DNA from: an uncultured Erysipelotrichaceae bacterium
Lineage (GTDB): Bacteria > Bacillota_I > Bacilli_A > Erysipelotrichales > Erysipelotrichaceae
Reading direction: 5' to 3'
Assembly: GCA_903789495.1 (NCBI GenBank)
Contig: CAIFEQ010000004.1
Coordinates: forward strand, 1-64,000
DNA: 64,000 nt
The notes under the pieces are model-generated. The model saw only the letters and a list, made by a program, of their open reading frames with translations, was not told the origin of the DNA and searched no databases. Both the position numbers and the translations under genes were made by a program. The first letter of the stretch is position 1. Each line of letters starts with the position of its first letter. Shown here piece after piece: positions 47,899-58,700 of the stretch.

Positions 47899-49312
47899 AT
47901 GTCACAGTCAAACAGCGAACAGGGCGGCGGCCTGCAGAAGAGTCTGAAACTGCTCTTTGTCTACACGGTCGCGACTGGTTCGATCTTTACCTGGGTCAGT
48001 TACTGGGATTCCGTCTTCTTCGGCTACTGCGGTTCCGGTACCTGGCTGGCCTTTGCCCTGATGACACTGGTCATTCTGCCGACGGCACTGGTCTATTCGG
48101 AGCTGGCGCCGCTCTTCCATACCACCGGCGGGGAACTGATCTACAACACCGTCGGCATCAACAAGCATGTGGGTTTCCTGGCTTCCTGGCTGATCATGGC
48201 TGCCTGGATTGCCGTACCGCCGGCCGTGGTCATGGCCATTGCGACCTGGATCTCACGCACCTTTGCGCTGAACCTGACGTTCGGCAATACCATGCTCATC
48301 GGCATCTGCATCCTGTTCCTGGTGTTCTTCCTGAGTCTCCAGGATATCCAGGTGCTGGTCAAGGCGCAGGCGACCTGCCTGTTTGTCAACATGATCTCGA
48401 CCGTCCTGACCGGCATTCTGATTCTGTTCTCCGGCCACTGGTCGCTGTCGAACATGAGCGGCGGCCTGTTCTGGAGCGGGATTGACAGGCATCTACGGCA
48501 TCCCGGGCTGGATCATCGGCATGGCGCTGCTGATCACCCCGTACTTCGGGTTTGAGACCGTGCCGCAGATGGTGGAGGAAGGCGATTTCCCGATCAAGGA
48601 TTCCAAGAAGGCCATCTGCGGTTCCATCATCACCTGCGGCACCATCTATACGTTCTTCTACTTCTGCGTGGCCGGTCTGGACAACGTAAGCAATCTGCTG
48701 GCCGGCGATGCGGCCAACGGCTTCATGACCATCATCAACATGCAGCGGACGCTGGGCTGGACGGTCTGGCCGGTGCTGTACGGCTTCTTCTCGGTCCTGA
48801 TGGGCCTGGGGGCATCGATCCTTGGCTTCTGGATGTCGACCGTCAGAATGCTGTATTCGATGAGTGAGAAGAACTTCCTGCCGCAGTCCTTCAGCCGGCT
48901 GAATAAGCACAAGCAGCCGATCCTGCCGAACATCTTCCTGCTGGCGATCTCGCTGATCTTCCTGCTGCTCATGAATGCCACGACCTTCATGAATGACTTC
49001 TTCAACCTGATGTCCTTCGGCTGCGCCTGTGCGTATGCCCTGACGATGATCTCCGCGGTGCGGATTCATCAGAAACATCCGGACTGGAAGAGTCCCAACC
49101 CGGTCAGGGGCGGCAACTTCATGCGGTTCCTGGCCATGTGCATCATGATTGCGATTGCCTTCTTCTGCACGCTGGGCCAGGGCATCGGTTCCTGGATCTC
49201 CTTCGGGGTGTATCTGGGCGTCGGGGTGCTGCTGTGGCTGGATATGGTGCTGGTGCGCTGGAAGAAGACCAAGGTGGTCATCCAGACACCGGACGGCCTG
49301 AAAGAATACTGA
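47899..49312 (+). pseudogene. APC family amino acid permease, frameshifted near 48475-48485
   Basis: ORF 47899-48555 ends in non-homologous 'DRHLRHPGLDHRHGAADHPVLRV'; continuation 'TGIYGIPGWIIGMALLITPYFGFETVPQM' in the +1 frame; intact paralog at 49362. Confidence 0.85.
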
Positions 49313-49319
49313 CACCTGC

Positions 49320-49344
49320 AATTCCCGGGAAATTCCCGGGAATT
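49320..49344. repeat. Double palindrome / hairpin between the permease genes
   Basis: AATTCCCGGGAAATTCCCGGGAATT: two TTCCCGGGAA palindromes 11 bp apart. Confidence 0.8.
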
Positions 49345-49361
49345 CTGTCAAAGGGGATACT

Positions 49362-50786
49362 ATGAGTGATCTGACACAAACGCAGACTCCGACGCAGGAG
49401 AACCATCTGCACAGGAGTCTGAAACTGATCTACGTCTACGCGATTGCGACCGGCGCCATCTTCACCTTCATCGGCTACTGGGATTCCATCTTCTATGAGT
49501 ACTGCGGACCGGGCACCTGGCTGGCCTTCCTGCTCATGACCCTGATGATCCTGCCGATCGCGTTTGTCTACTGCGAACTCGCCCCGATGTTTCCGGAAGC
49601 GGGCGGGGAACTGATCTACAACACGGTGGGACTGAACAAGCATCTGGGCTTCCTGTCAGCCTGGCTGATCATGCTGGCCTGGATTGCCGTGCCGCCGGCG
49701 GCCGTCATGGCCATTGTCCAGTGGCTGTTCCACATCTTCCACATCTCCTCCAGTTTCCTGGTCCTGGAGATCGTCGCCGGCATCGCCCTGGTGGGATATT
49801 TCTTCCTGAGCCTGCAGAGCGTGGAGGTGGCCGGCAAGGTGCAGCTGATCATGCTGGCCCTGGCCATCATCGGCTGCGTGGCGGCATCCATCGGCTTCAT
49901 GACCTCGGGTCTCTGGAGTCTGGACAATTTCCGGAACTTCTTCTACACCCAGGCCTCGCCGCAGCTGGGCATTCCCGGCTGGATCATCGGCCTGGCCTTC
50001 CTGATCACACCGTTCTTCGGCTTTGAGACCGTCCCGCAGATGATCGAGGAAGGGGACTTCCCGCTCAGGGATTCCACCAAGGCCATCTGGGGTTCGGTGG
50101 TGACCTGCGGCATCATCTATTCCTTCTACTTCATCGGTCTGGGCGGCATGCCGGTCCAGCACCTGGTCGAGGAGGGCGGGGCAGCCGTCAACGGCTTCCT
50201 GGCCATCAGCATGATGGAGGAGATGGGCGGCGGCTGGCAGACCGCCTCCATCCTCTTCGGCATCACCTCGATTCTCTGTGCCATCGGCACCTGTCTGCTG
50301 GGCTTCTGGCTGTCCACGGTGCGGCTGCTCTATGCCATGGGCAAGAGCAACTTCCTGCCGGCTTCCTTTGCCAGACTGAATCGGCACCAGCAGCCGATTC
50401 TGCCCAACGTCCTTCTGCTGGCGGTCTCGATTGCCTTCCTGATCCTGCAGAATGCCGGCACCTTCATGAATGACTTCTTCAACCTGATGGCCTTCGGCTG
50501 TGCCTGTGCCTATGCGATCACCATGATCTCGGCCATGCGCATCCACCGCCGGCACCCCCAATGGGCCACCTACCGCCTCAGGGGAGGCAGCTTCACCCGG
50601 GTCCTGGCGCTGGTCATTGCCATCGTCGTCGCCTTCTTCTGCACCCTGGGACAGGGGGCAGGTTCCTGGATCTCCTTTGCCATCTATCTGGCCATCGGCG
50701 TCGGCCTGTGGCTGTGGATGGTGCTGGTCAACTGGAAGAAGGCACCGGTCATCGTCCAGACTCCCGACGGGCCGAAGGAATTCTGA
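49362..50786 (+). CDS. APC family amino acid permease (intact paralog)
   Basis: Same blocks as upstream gene: 'LKLIYVYAIATGAIFTFIGYWDSIF', 'ELIYNTVGLNKHLGFLSAWLIMLAWIAVPPAAVMAI'. Confidence 0.88.
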   Translation: MSDLTQTQTPTQENHLHRSLKLIYVYAIATGAIFTFIGYWDSIFYEYCGPGTWLAFLLMTLMILPIAFVYCELAPMFPEAGGELIYNTVGLNKHLGFLSAWLIMLAWIAVPPAAVMAIVQWLFHIFHISSSFLVLEIVAGIALVGYFFLSLQSVEVAGKVQLIMLALAIIGCVAASIGFMTSGLWSLDNFRNFFYTQASPQLGIPGWIIGLAFLITPFFGFETVPQMIEEGDFPLRDSTKAIWGSVVTCGIIYSFYFIGLGGMPVQHLVEEGGAAVNGFLAISMMEEMGGGWQTASILFGITSILCAIGTCLLGFWLSTVRLLYAMGKSNFLPASFARLNRHQQPILPNVLLLAVSIAFLILQNAGTFMNDFFNLMAFGCACAYAITMISAMRIHRRHPQWATYRLRGGSFTRVLALVIAIVVAFFCTLGQGAGSWISFAIYLAIGVGLWLWMVLVNWKKAPVIVQTPDGPKEF

Positions 50787-50856
50787 ATCTCTGATCAGAA
50801 AAGATCTGCACCTGCATGCAGATCTTTTTATGCGCTGACTTCTCAACAGACACCGG

Positions 50857-52347
50857 TTATCTGTGGAAAGGATTCTCGCCTTTGTAGAGCTGATCAGCCG
50901 GCTGATTCCAGCCGATCTCCTCCGCCGGCACGCCAAGATACCGGAAGGTATCATACACGGCTCTGCCGTAATGGCCGAACATCACCGCCCCGTGATGCGG
51001 GAAGTTCTTCTCAATCAGCCAGTAACGGTAGAAGCGGCCCATCTCCCGGATGGCAAAGACGCCGATACTGCCGAAGGACCGGGCGGCAACCGGCAGGATT
51101 TCTCCTTCCGCCGCATAGGCTCTCAGCTGGCTGTCGGCCGTGGACTGCAGACGGTAGAAGGTGATTTCCGACGGCTTAAGATCCCCCTCAATGGTGCCGT
51201 CGCACCACTCCTGCGGATGCGTACGGGCCATGATCCGCTGATAGGACAGATGCGGGTTCTGCAGAAGCTGGCTGCAGGTATTGCCGCAGTGGAAACCCAT
51301 GAAGGTATCCGTGAGCTGATAGTCATATTTTCCCCGGATGGCTTCGTCATACATGTCATGCGGCACACTGTTGTTGATGTCCAGCAGGGTGGTTTCCCTG
51401 CCGGAGATGCATAAACCGATGTATTCGGACAGGGTGCCGTAGATATCCACTTCGCAGGATACCGGAATCCCCTTTTGCATCAGACGGCTGTTGACGTAGC
51501 AGGGAACGAAATGGAACATGTCCTGGAAGGCCGGCCAGCACTTGGTGGTCAGCGCCACGTACGGCCGGTATCCCCGATGTTCTTCGGCCCAGTCCAGCAG
51601 CGTCAGTTCATACTGAGCCAGCCTGTTCAGCATCGCCGGTTCTTTTCCGGCGGTGTAGCCCATTTCCCGGGCCATATCACCAGCGGTATCCGGGATGCGC
51701 GGATCATCGGCATGTTTCTGGTAGGCTTCAAACAGATCCAGCTCGCTTTCTTCCTCGATCTCCACACCGAGATTGAAGAGCTGTCGGATCGGTGCATTAC
51801 AGGCCAGGAAGTTGGCCGGCCGCGGGCCGAAGGAAATGATCTTGAGATGGGCCAGACCGTAGACTGCTCTGGCGACCGGCAGGAAGTCATGGATCATGTC
51901 GGCGCATTCTTCGGCATTGCCGACCGGCTCAGCCGGGATATAAGCCCGGACATTGCGCAGCGCCAGGTTATAGCTGGCATTCAGCAGGCCGCAGTAGGCA
52001 TCGCCCCGGCCGTCCATCAGATCCTTCTGGCTCTCTTCCGCGGCGGCACAGAACATCTTCGGTCCTTCGAAGTGTTTCGCCAGCAGGGTCTCGGAAATTT
52101 CCGGGCCGAAGTTGCCCAGATAGACACATAAGGCATTGCAGGCATGGGCCTGGACATCTTCCAGGGCCTTCACCATGTCGGTTTCACTTTCGATGATCGT
52201 GACCGGACATTCATAGAGATCTGCCGCATCATACTTCCGGCTGTAGGCTTCCACCAGGGCCTTTCTTCTGTTTTCGGCCAGAGAAGCCGGGAAACAGTCA
52301 CGGGATACGGCAACGATGCCGACTTTCATCACAGGTACATTATTCAT
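50857..52347 (-). CDS. L-fucose/L-arabinose isomerase family protein
   Basis: 'MKVGIVAVSRDCFPASLAENRR', 'CWPAFQDMFHFVPCYVNSRLMQKGIPVSCEVDIYGTLSEYI', 'FHCGNTCSQLL'. Confidence 0.8.
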   Translation of the reverse strand: MNNVPVMKVGIVAVSRDCFPASLAENRRKALVEAYSRKYDAADLYECPVTIIESETDMVKALEDVQAHACNALCVYLGNFGPEISETLLAKHFEGPKMFCAAAEESQKDLMDGRGDAYCGLLNASYNLALRNVRAYIPAEPVGNAEECADMIHDFLPVARAVYGLAHLKIISFGPRPANFLACNAPIRQLFNLGVEIEEESELDLFEAYQKHADDPRIPDTAGDMAREMGYTAGKEPAMLNRLAQYELTLLDWAEEHRGYRPYVALTTKCWPAFQDMFHFVPCYVNSRLMQKGIPVSCEVDIYGTLSEYIGLCISGRETTLLDINNSVPHDMYDEAIRGKYDYQLTDTFMGFHCGNTCSQLLQNPHLSYQRIMARTHPQEWCDGTIEGDLKPSEITFYRLQSTADSQLRAYAAEGEILPVAARSFGSIGVFAIREMGRFYRYWLIEKNFPHHGAVMFGHYGRAVYDTFRYLGVPAEEIGWNQPADQLYKGENPFHR

Positions 52348-52359
52348 CTTGGTCTCCTC

Positions 52360-52995
52360 CTATTCTGTGACATCAGGATTCTTTCCGCTTAAACCGAGAT
52401 ACGTGCCGGCGGGACAGCCGCCTTCCGGATGACCGATCAGCCACTTGTTGACCGCTGCCAGCAGCTTCTCCTCGCCGCTGACATCTGCCGGCCGCACCGG
52501 CAGGGGAAGGTTGGTTCCTTTCGGCAGGATCACTGCGACCCGGAAGGCGGTCTGTTCGTCTTTGCCGCAGGGGGCATAGTGCAGGGTGGTGGCATAGAGC
52601 TCCACCATCGTTCCCTGCGGGATACGGAAGGCCCTGACCTGCTCGGTGGACATCCGGAACTGCGCATCCAGATCGCTTCTTTTTGCGACAAGAAGGATGA
52701 CATCTGTGCCGCAGGGAATATTGATTTCGGAACTGCGGTGGTATTCCAGGGCATTGAGCCGGGTGTTCTGTCCGCTGCAGTAACCGATCTGGATCGGCAT
52801 ACAGCCAAAGACGCCTTGCGAAAGATCCCTGGCAATCGGCAGGGCTTCCAGACGGGCATCAGATGGTTCATAGCAGGTCGTGCCTTCCGGGCAGGGCGTT
52901 TCGGCCATGACCTTCAGCAGGTCCGTCAGATCATAGCCCCGGATGACTCTGCCATAGGCATGAAACAGGGGATCCGTCACTTCATGGATTTTCAC
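52360..52995 (-). CDS. DUF4867 family protein
   Basis: 'VFGCMPIQIGYCSGQNTRLNALEYHRSSEINI', 'QGTMVELYATTLHYAPC'; in sugar operon. Confidence 0.75.
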   Translation of the reverse strand: MKIHEVTDPLFHAYGRVIRGYDLTDLLKVMAETPCPEGTTCYEPSDARLEALPIARDLSQGVFGCMPIQIGYCSGQNTRLNALEYHRSSEINIPCGTDVILLVAKRSDLDAQFRMSTEQVRAFRIPQGTMVELYATTLHYAPCGKDEQTAFRVAVILPKGTNLPLPVRPADVSGEEKLLAAVNKWLIGHPEGGCPAGTYLGLSGKNPDVTE

Positions 52996-53001
52996 AGGTG
53001 T

Positions 53002-54474
53002 TTAGGCTCCTTTCTGGAAAAACGGCTTCAGGGCCGGATACAGCAGACGGAAATTCTGATACTTCTCCTCATAGGCCTGCACCAGTGCCGGCTGGGGATG
53101 AATGGTTTCCCGGACCTGTACCAGCGCATCGGCGGCTTCCTGCACACTGCCATAGACCCCGGCAGAGACCATCGCCAGCATGGCGGCGCCCATGCCCGGT
53201 CCTTCTTCACAGGCCGGGACATCAATCTCCAGGTTCAGGACGTTGGCCATGATCCGGCGCCACAGGGGACTCTTCGCTCCGCCGCCGCAGATCATGGTGC
53301 GCTGCGGGCAGATGCCATCCTCGCGGGCCGCTTCCAGCATGTCGCGGATGCCGAAGGCCACGCCTTCCAGAATCGCCTGGGTCATGTCTTTCCGGGTGCT
53401 GTCCAGCGACATGCCGATGAAGGCGCTTCTGGCCCGGGGATCATTCCACGGACTGCGCTCTCCCATCAGATACGGCAGATAGTAGACATGGTTCTTTCCG
53501 AGGTTCTCTTCAATGCCGTTCTGTTCTTCGGCAAATTCTGCCGTCTGCAGGATTTCTTCCATCCACCATTTATTGCAGGCAGCTGCGCTCAGCATGCAGC
53601 CCATCAGATGATAATGGCCATCCGCATGGGCAAAAGCATGCAGGCGGGCGGAAGGATCACCCAGGAAGGAATCCGAGGAGAGAAACAGTGTCCCGCTGGT
53701 GCCCAGCGAAAGATTGCAGCGGCCCGCTCCGACGGTACCCGTTCCGACCGCCGCAGCCGCATTATCACCGGCGCCGGCCGCCACGATCACCTCATGGCTT
53801 AAGCCGAGTTCTGTACAGATTTCCGGTTTCAGCGTGCCGATGGGCGCATAGGACTCATGGAGATGCGGCAGCTGTTCTTCCCGGATGCCGCAGAGATCCA
53901 GCATCTCTTTCGACCAGCAGCGGTGCTTCACATCCAGCAGCAGCATGCCTGAGGCATCGGAATAATCCGTGCTGAAGGTGCCGGTCAGCCGCCAGGCCAG
54001 ATAGTCTTTCGGCAGCATGATCTTCCTGGCCTTCCGGAAGTTCTCCGGTTCATGTTTCCGTACCCAGAGCAGCTTCGGGGCGGTAAAGCCGGCATAAGCG
54101 ATATTGCCGGTCCAGGCCAGCAGCCTGTCCTTCCCGACGGTTTCATTCAGATACTGCACTTCTTCGGTACTTCTGCCGTCATTCCACAGAATGGCCGGCC
54201 GGATCACCTGATCCTGTTCATCCAGCATGACCAGTCCATGCATCTGACCGCCGAAGCTGATGCCTCTGACCTCTGTTCTATCCAGGCCATCCAGCAGCTT
54301 CTGCAGTCCTTTCAGTGTCTGGCGGAACCAGTCTTCGGGATTCTGTTCACTCCAGCCGGGATGCGGAAAGGAAAGCGGATAGTCTTCCGAGACGATCCGG
54401 ACGATCTTTCCCGTCTCCGTCATCAGGACCAGTTTCACTGCTGAGGTGCCAAGGTCTGTTCCGATAAAATACAT
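53002..54474 (-). CDS. xylB: FGGY-family carbohydrate kinase (xylulokinase-like)
   Basis: 'MYFIGTDLGTSAVKLVLMTETGKIV', 'HPGWSEQNPEDWF', 'GISFGGQMHGLVMLDEQ', 'AAGAGDNAAAAVGTG'. Confidence 0.92.
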   Translation of the reverse strand: MYFIGTDLGTSAVKLVLMTETGKIVRIVSEDYPLSFPHPGWSEQNPEDWFRQTLKGLQKLLDGLDRTEVRGISFGGQMHGLVMLDEQDQVIRPAILWNDGRSTEEVQYLNETVGKDRLLAWTGNIAYAGFTAPKLLWVRKHEPENFRKARKIMLPKDYLAWRLTGTFSTDYSDASGMLLLDVKHRCWSKEMLDLCGIREEQLPHLHESYAPIGTLKPEICTELGLSHEVIVAAGAGDNAAAAVGTGTVGAGRCNLSLGTSGTLFLSSDSFLGDPSARLHAFAHADGHYHLMGCMLSAAACNKWWMEEILQTAEFAEEQNGIEENLGKNHVYYLPYLMGERSPWNDPRARSAFIGMSLDSTRKDMTQAILEGVAFGIRDMLEAAREDGICPQRTMICGGGAKSPLWRRIMANVLNLEIDVPACEEGPGMGAAMLAMVSAGVYGSVQEAADALVQVRETIHPQPALVQAYEEKYQNFRLLYPALKPFFQKGA

Positions 54475-54492
54475 AGTCTTCTTCCTGCTTTC

Positions 54493-54506
54493 TGTCAGCG
54501 CTTTCA
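54493..54506. promoter_or_regulatory. Catabolite-responsive element (cre) for CcpA
   Basis: TGAAAGCGCTGACA on minus strand, directly downstream of a TATAGT -10-like box and ~20 bp upstream of the xylB start. Confidence 0.7.
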
Positions 54507-54674
54507 CTATAGCATGGACCATGTAACAGGATCCGTGCAGGAGGAATAAATTCCGCCTGCGCTGTTCCCTGTCTGCCATGCAGGCTGCCGGGCAGAATGG
54601 CTGCGGATCCTGTGCGGAAAAATGCCCGGCAAAGAAAAACCGATCCGGCAGGGGATCGGTTGAAAACAGGGGAT

Positions 54675-55565
54675 TCAGTTCAGACCGCCGCGGTGATCGC
54701 AGAAATAGAAGATGGTCATCCCGCTGGGACCCAGGTGGGCACCGATAACCGGACCGACCCGGCCGATGATGACTTCTTTGACTTTGCCGGTATCAAGCAC
54801 CTTCTGCTTGAGGATTTCGGCATCTTCCGGGCAGTCGCAGTGGCAGATCAGCACCGGTTTGTCCGCCTGCGCGGGATCCAGCCGGGCAGCCATGCATTCT
54901 GCCAGCTTCGACAGCGAAGCCTTGCGGCCATGGGCGGTACCGATAGCGACCAGGCGGCCCTGATCATCGATGTCACCGACCGGCTTGAGCTGCAGCAGTG
55001 TGCCGGCAAAGGCGGCGATGTTGGACAGCCGTCCGCCTCTTCTCAGATGGTTCAGGTCGGACACAGTCCACATGTAGTTGATGTGCAGACGGGTCTCCTC
55101 CAGCCACTTGGCATTGTCTTCAATCGACATGCCGTTGTCCCGGTTCAGGGCAGCATAGTAGATCTGGTAGCCCATGCCGCCGGTGGCCCCCAGGGAGTCC
55201 ACGATGATCAGCTTGCGGTCCGGGAATTCCTCCTTGAGCATCTGCTGCGCCAGCAGAGCGTTATCGTACGTCGAGGACATGCCCGAAGTGAAGCAGTTGT
55301 ACAGGACATCATTGCCTGCCTGCAGCAGAGGACGGAAGAAGTCCAGATAGTTCTGCGGGGTAATTGCCGTCGTAGAGGCCATCACGCCGCCCTCGACTTT
55401 CTGATAGAAGTCGTCCAGGGGAATCTCGGCATTATCATAGGTGGCCTTGAACTTGAAGCCATCCGTCATGGCTACTTCCATCGGAATGACCAGAATACCC
55501 TCCCGGTCGGCATATTCGGGAATGATATCACTGCATGCATCGGTAACAATCTTATAGTTTTCCAT
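54675..55565 (-). CDS. DegV family fatty acid-binding protein
   Basis: 'YKIVTDACSDIIPEYADREGILVIPMEV', 'MASTTAITPQNYLDFF', 'NCFTSGMSSTYDNALLAQQ'. Confidence 0.92.
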   Translation of the reverse strand: MENYKIVTDACSDIIPEYADREGILVIPMEVAMTDGFKFKATYDNAEIPLDDFYQKVEGGVMASTTAITPQNYLDFFRPLLQAGNDVLYNCFTSGMSSTYDNALLAQQMLKEEFPDRKLIIVDSLGATGGMGYQIYYAALNRDNGMSIEDNAKWLEETRLHINYMWTVSDLNHLRRGGRLSNIAAFAGTLLQLKPVGDIDDQGRLVAIGTAHGRKASLSKLAECMAARLDPAQADKPVLICHCDCPEDAEILKQKVLDTGKVKEVIIGRVGPVIGAHLGPSGMTIFYFCDHRGGLN

Positions 55566-55766
55566 ATCCTTCTCTCTTATGACTGCTCCTATTCTATAGG
55601 AAGGCCAGAATACGGTACAACAACAAAATGCCTGTTTTGTTTCCCGGCCCGGAGCCGTCCCAAAGGTACAGGAAATCAGCCGAAAAAGCAATCCATACCG
55701 CCGGAAATTAAGATTAAGACCCGGTGCGCGGCGTGACCGCCGGCAGCCGGGTCTTATGGGGGGCAC

Positions 55767-58700
55767 TCAGGCGCCTGTCAGAGGAACAGGCGGACGGTTC
55801 AGAGGGTAGGGTTCCACCTTGTGGATGATCGGATTGGAATGCTGGCTGAAATCCAGATCCCAGCTGCCGGGCAGACCGGGGGAAACCGGCGTGACCAGCA
55901 CATCGCCGCGGTTGGTGATCGTGCCGGACGAGAGAGTGACCCGGACCTTGAACTGCAGGGTCACGCTTCTGCCGGGTGCCAGTTCTTCCAGCAGCCAGCA
56001 GACTTTGTTCTCCTGCGCCAGATAGGTGCCATGGTAGGCCTTGGTCATCTGAGCGCTGCTGGTGAATTCCGTGCCGGCAGGGATCAGATCCTGCACGGCG
56101 ACACAGCGGGCGGTGACGGTATCCGGATTGGTGACGGTCAGGGTATAGGTGAGCTGCTGGCCGGGCCGCACGGTACCGCCGGATTCGACGGAGGCGGCTT
56201 TGCTGATCTGAACCGTGGCCAGCCGGATGGGATGAGCGGTCTGATTGGAAGAGGAATCCGGTTTTTCAAGCGTGCCCGGCGTGCCGGGGTCGCTGGTATA
56301 GATCCGGAAGAAGGCCTGATTGCGCAGAGTCTGTCCGATTCCTTCGGCGTCTGCCTGCACCTGGAAGCTGCGTGTCACTTCCGTTCCCGGCTTCAGCATC
56401 CTGATGATCCATTCCACGCGCTGCGGATCTGCCAGGACGGTGCCGTCATCGGAGACGGAATCCGGTACCAGAACCGCATATTCCGGAATCTCATCATAGA
56501 CATGCACGTATGCAGCCGTGCCCGGACCGGTATTGCGGATGTGCAGGGTGTAGGTGATGACATCGCCGCCGGTGACCGCCGTACCGGTTTCCGGATCGGC
56601 TGTCTTTTCCACGGTGACCTGCGGGTCGGCCAGCGGCACATCGGTCTGATTGGACGCATGACTGTTGGTGCTGTCTTCCTGGGGGCCGGTTCCGGCCGGA
56701 TCCCAGTACGCTGTATTGGAGATGATCCGGTTTGTGACTTCGTCACGCACACGGGTTGAAAAGGTCATCGTCCTGGATTCATCGGGCTTCAGGATCGGGA
56801 CGCTCCAGAATAACGTGTCGGTTCCTGCATCATAGCTGCCGCTGACCCCGGTTTCGGGATCGGAACTGACTGAATCCGTCACATAGTCGGTATCGGCCGG
56901 AATCGGATCCCGGACGATCACCGGCTGCGAACTGCCTCTGCCCTGATTGGTCAGGGTCAGCGTCCAGGTGATGACTTCACCCAGATCAGTCACGGTCCGG
57001 TCAGCCTGTTTCTGCAGCTGCAGGTCCGGTTCATACAGCGTGGTCCGCACGGCGTTGCTGGTGCCGGTCTGCTGCAGGTCGTCATGGGTAACGGTGAAGT
57101 CAGCCTGGTTGTCCACCGGCGTGAAGCGGTCGTCCAGGATCTGCACCTGGAAGGATACCGAAGGCTGTTCGGTTCTGGCAATATTCTGCAGCGTCCAGGT
57201 GATCCTGCCATTCGTGCAGGTTCCGCCCTGATCAGCACGGACAAATTCCGTTCCGTCCGGCAGGGTATCGGTGATGGTCATGCTCGAGGCATCCAGGGCG
57301 GTCTCGTCCGCCGGGGAGGACAGAGTGATCGTATAGGTCAGCAGATCGCCCTGGGCACTTTCGGTCCGGTCAACGGCCTTGACGGCCGACCACTGCAGAG
57401 ACTGTTCTGTCCACTGGGCGGTCAGACGGCCGTACTTCAGGCCGTTTTCCGTCGGGGTGCCATAGGTATAGCGCTTCTGCTCAGGATCCCAGGAACCCAG
57501 AGCCTGGGTCAGCGTATAGCCCTGGAAGACATGATGCGGCCAGACACTGTCTTCGATCTGCCGGGTTTCACCGGCTCTGCCTTCATGGGCGGTGACGTCG
57601 GCAGAACCGAGATAGGTGCCGCCGTTAGGATCGACGACCACGAAGGTAGCGTGTTCCACACCGGCCAGCCAGCCGTTGAAGTCAAAGCCGCCCAGCTGGG
57701 TCGTTTCACTGACGCCGCCCCGGTTGACGACACCGAGATAGAAACTGGCTTCGCTGCGGCCGGAGACGTTGAAGCTGGTGCGGATGGTCTTGTTGTCCGC
57801 TGCACAGTAGTAGACCGTACGTCCCGCGGTGCTGGTGCCCTGGGCAATCCAGTCGACGTGATCCGTATAGACTTCCATGCCGGCGTCGACCGGACCGCTG
57901 GCTTCTGCCGAGCGGTAATGCTGGCCGTTGTAGCGGTAATCTTCATCGGTCAGACCGTGCGAGCCGCAGAAGATCGCATAGCGGCTGTCAAAACGCACCT
58001 GAGTGCCGTTGACATGGGGATTCTGCGGATCCACATCCAGGTACAGAGTAATGGTGTTGGTCAGGTCGCTGATGTCTTCAAAGTAGATATTGGTACCCCA
58101 GTCATCTTCCCGCAGGCAGAGGCTGATGCCCGGAGAACTGCTGCTGTTGTCGTGGATCCGCAGGGCCAGGCCGACCGGCCGGCCGTACCAGGAGCCGATA
58201 TGGGGGTACCAGACGGTTGCCGTGCGGCTGAGCTGCCAGCGCCAGTCCCCGTTTGCCTGGGCAGGACCGTGCTCATTGAGCGGGACATGGAACCTGGCGG
58301 TACCGCTGGTGCCGTCGCCATCGTAGAGATATTTCTGTTCTGTCTCGGCTACTCCGTCGCCCAGCAGGAAGGCGCTGGACTGGACGAGGTCGCTGTAGGG
58401 ATGGGCCCTGGCCCGGCGCAGTCCGGCAGAGGGGGCCTGCCAGAGGCCGGGATTCAGGGAGGCGGCGGAAGCCTGTTCGCTGTCCTCTTTGTAGAGGTCC
58501 CGGTAGCGGCACTGCTGTTCTTCATTCAGCCGGGAAGCCGCAAAGCGGCCGGCCAGTTCCGGGTCCCGGGCAAACAGGTCCTGAAGCTCGCGGTAGGTAT
58601 GCTCCTGCAGCAGCGCATCGAGTTCTTCGCTGCTTAAGGCCGGTCCGGGTCCGCCGGCCGGTTCCGGGGAAGCGGAAATTTCTGCCTTTGCTGAAGCGGC

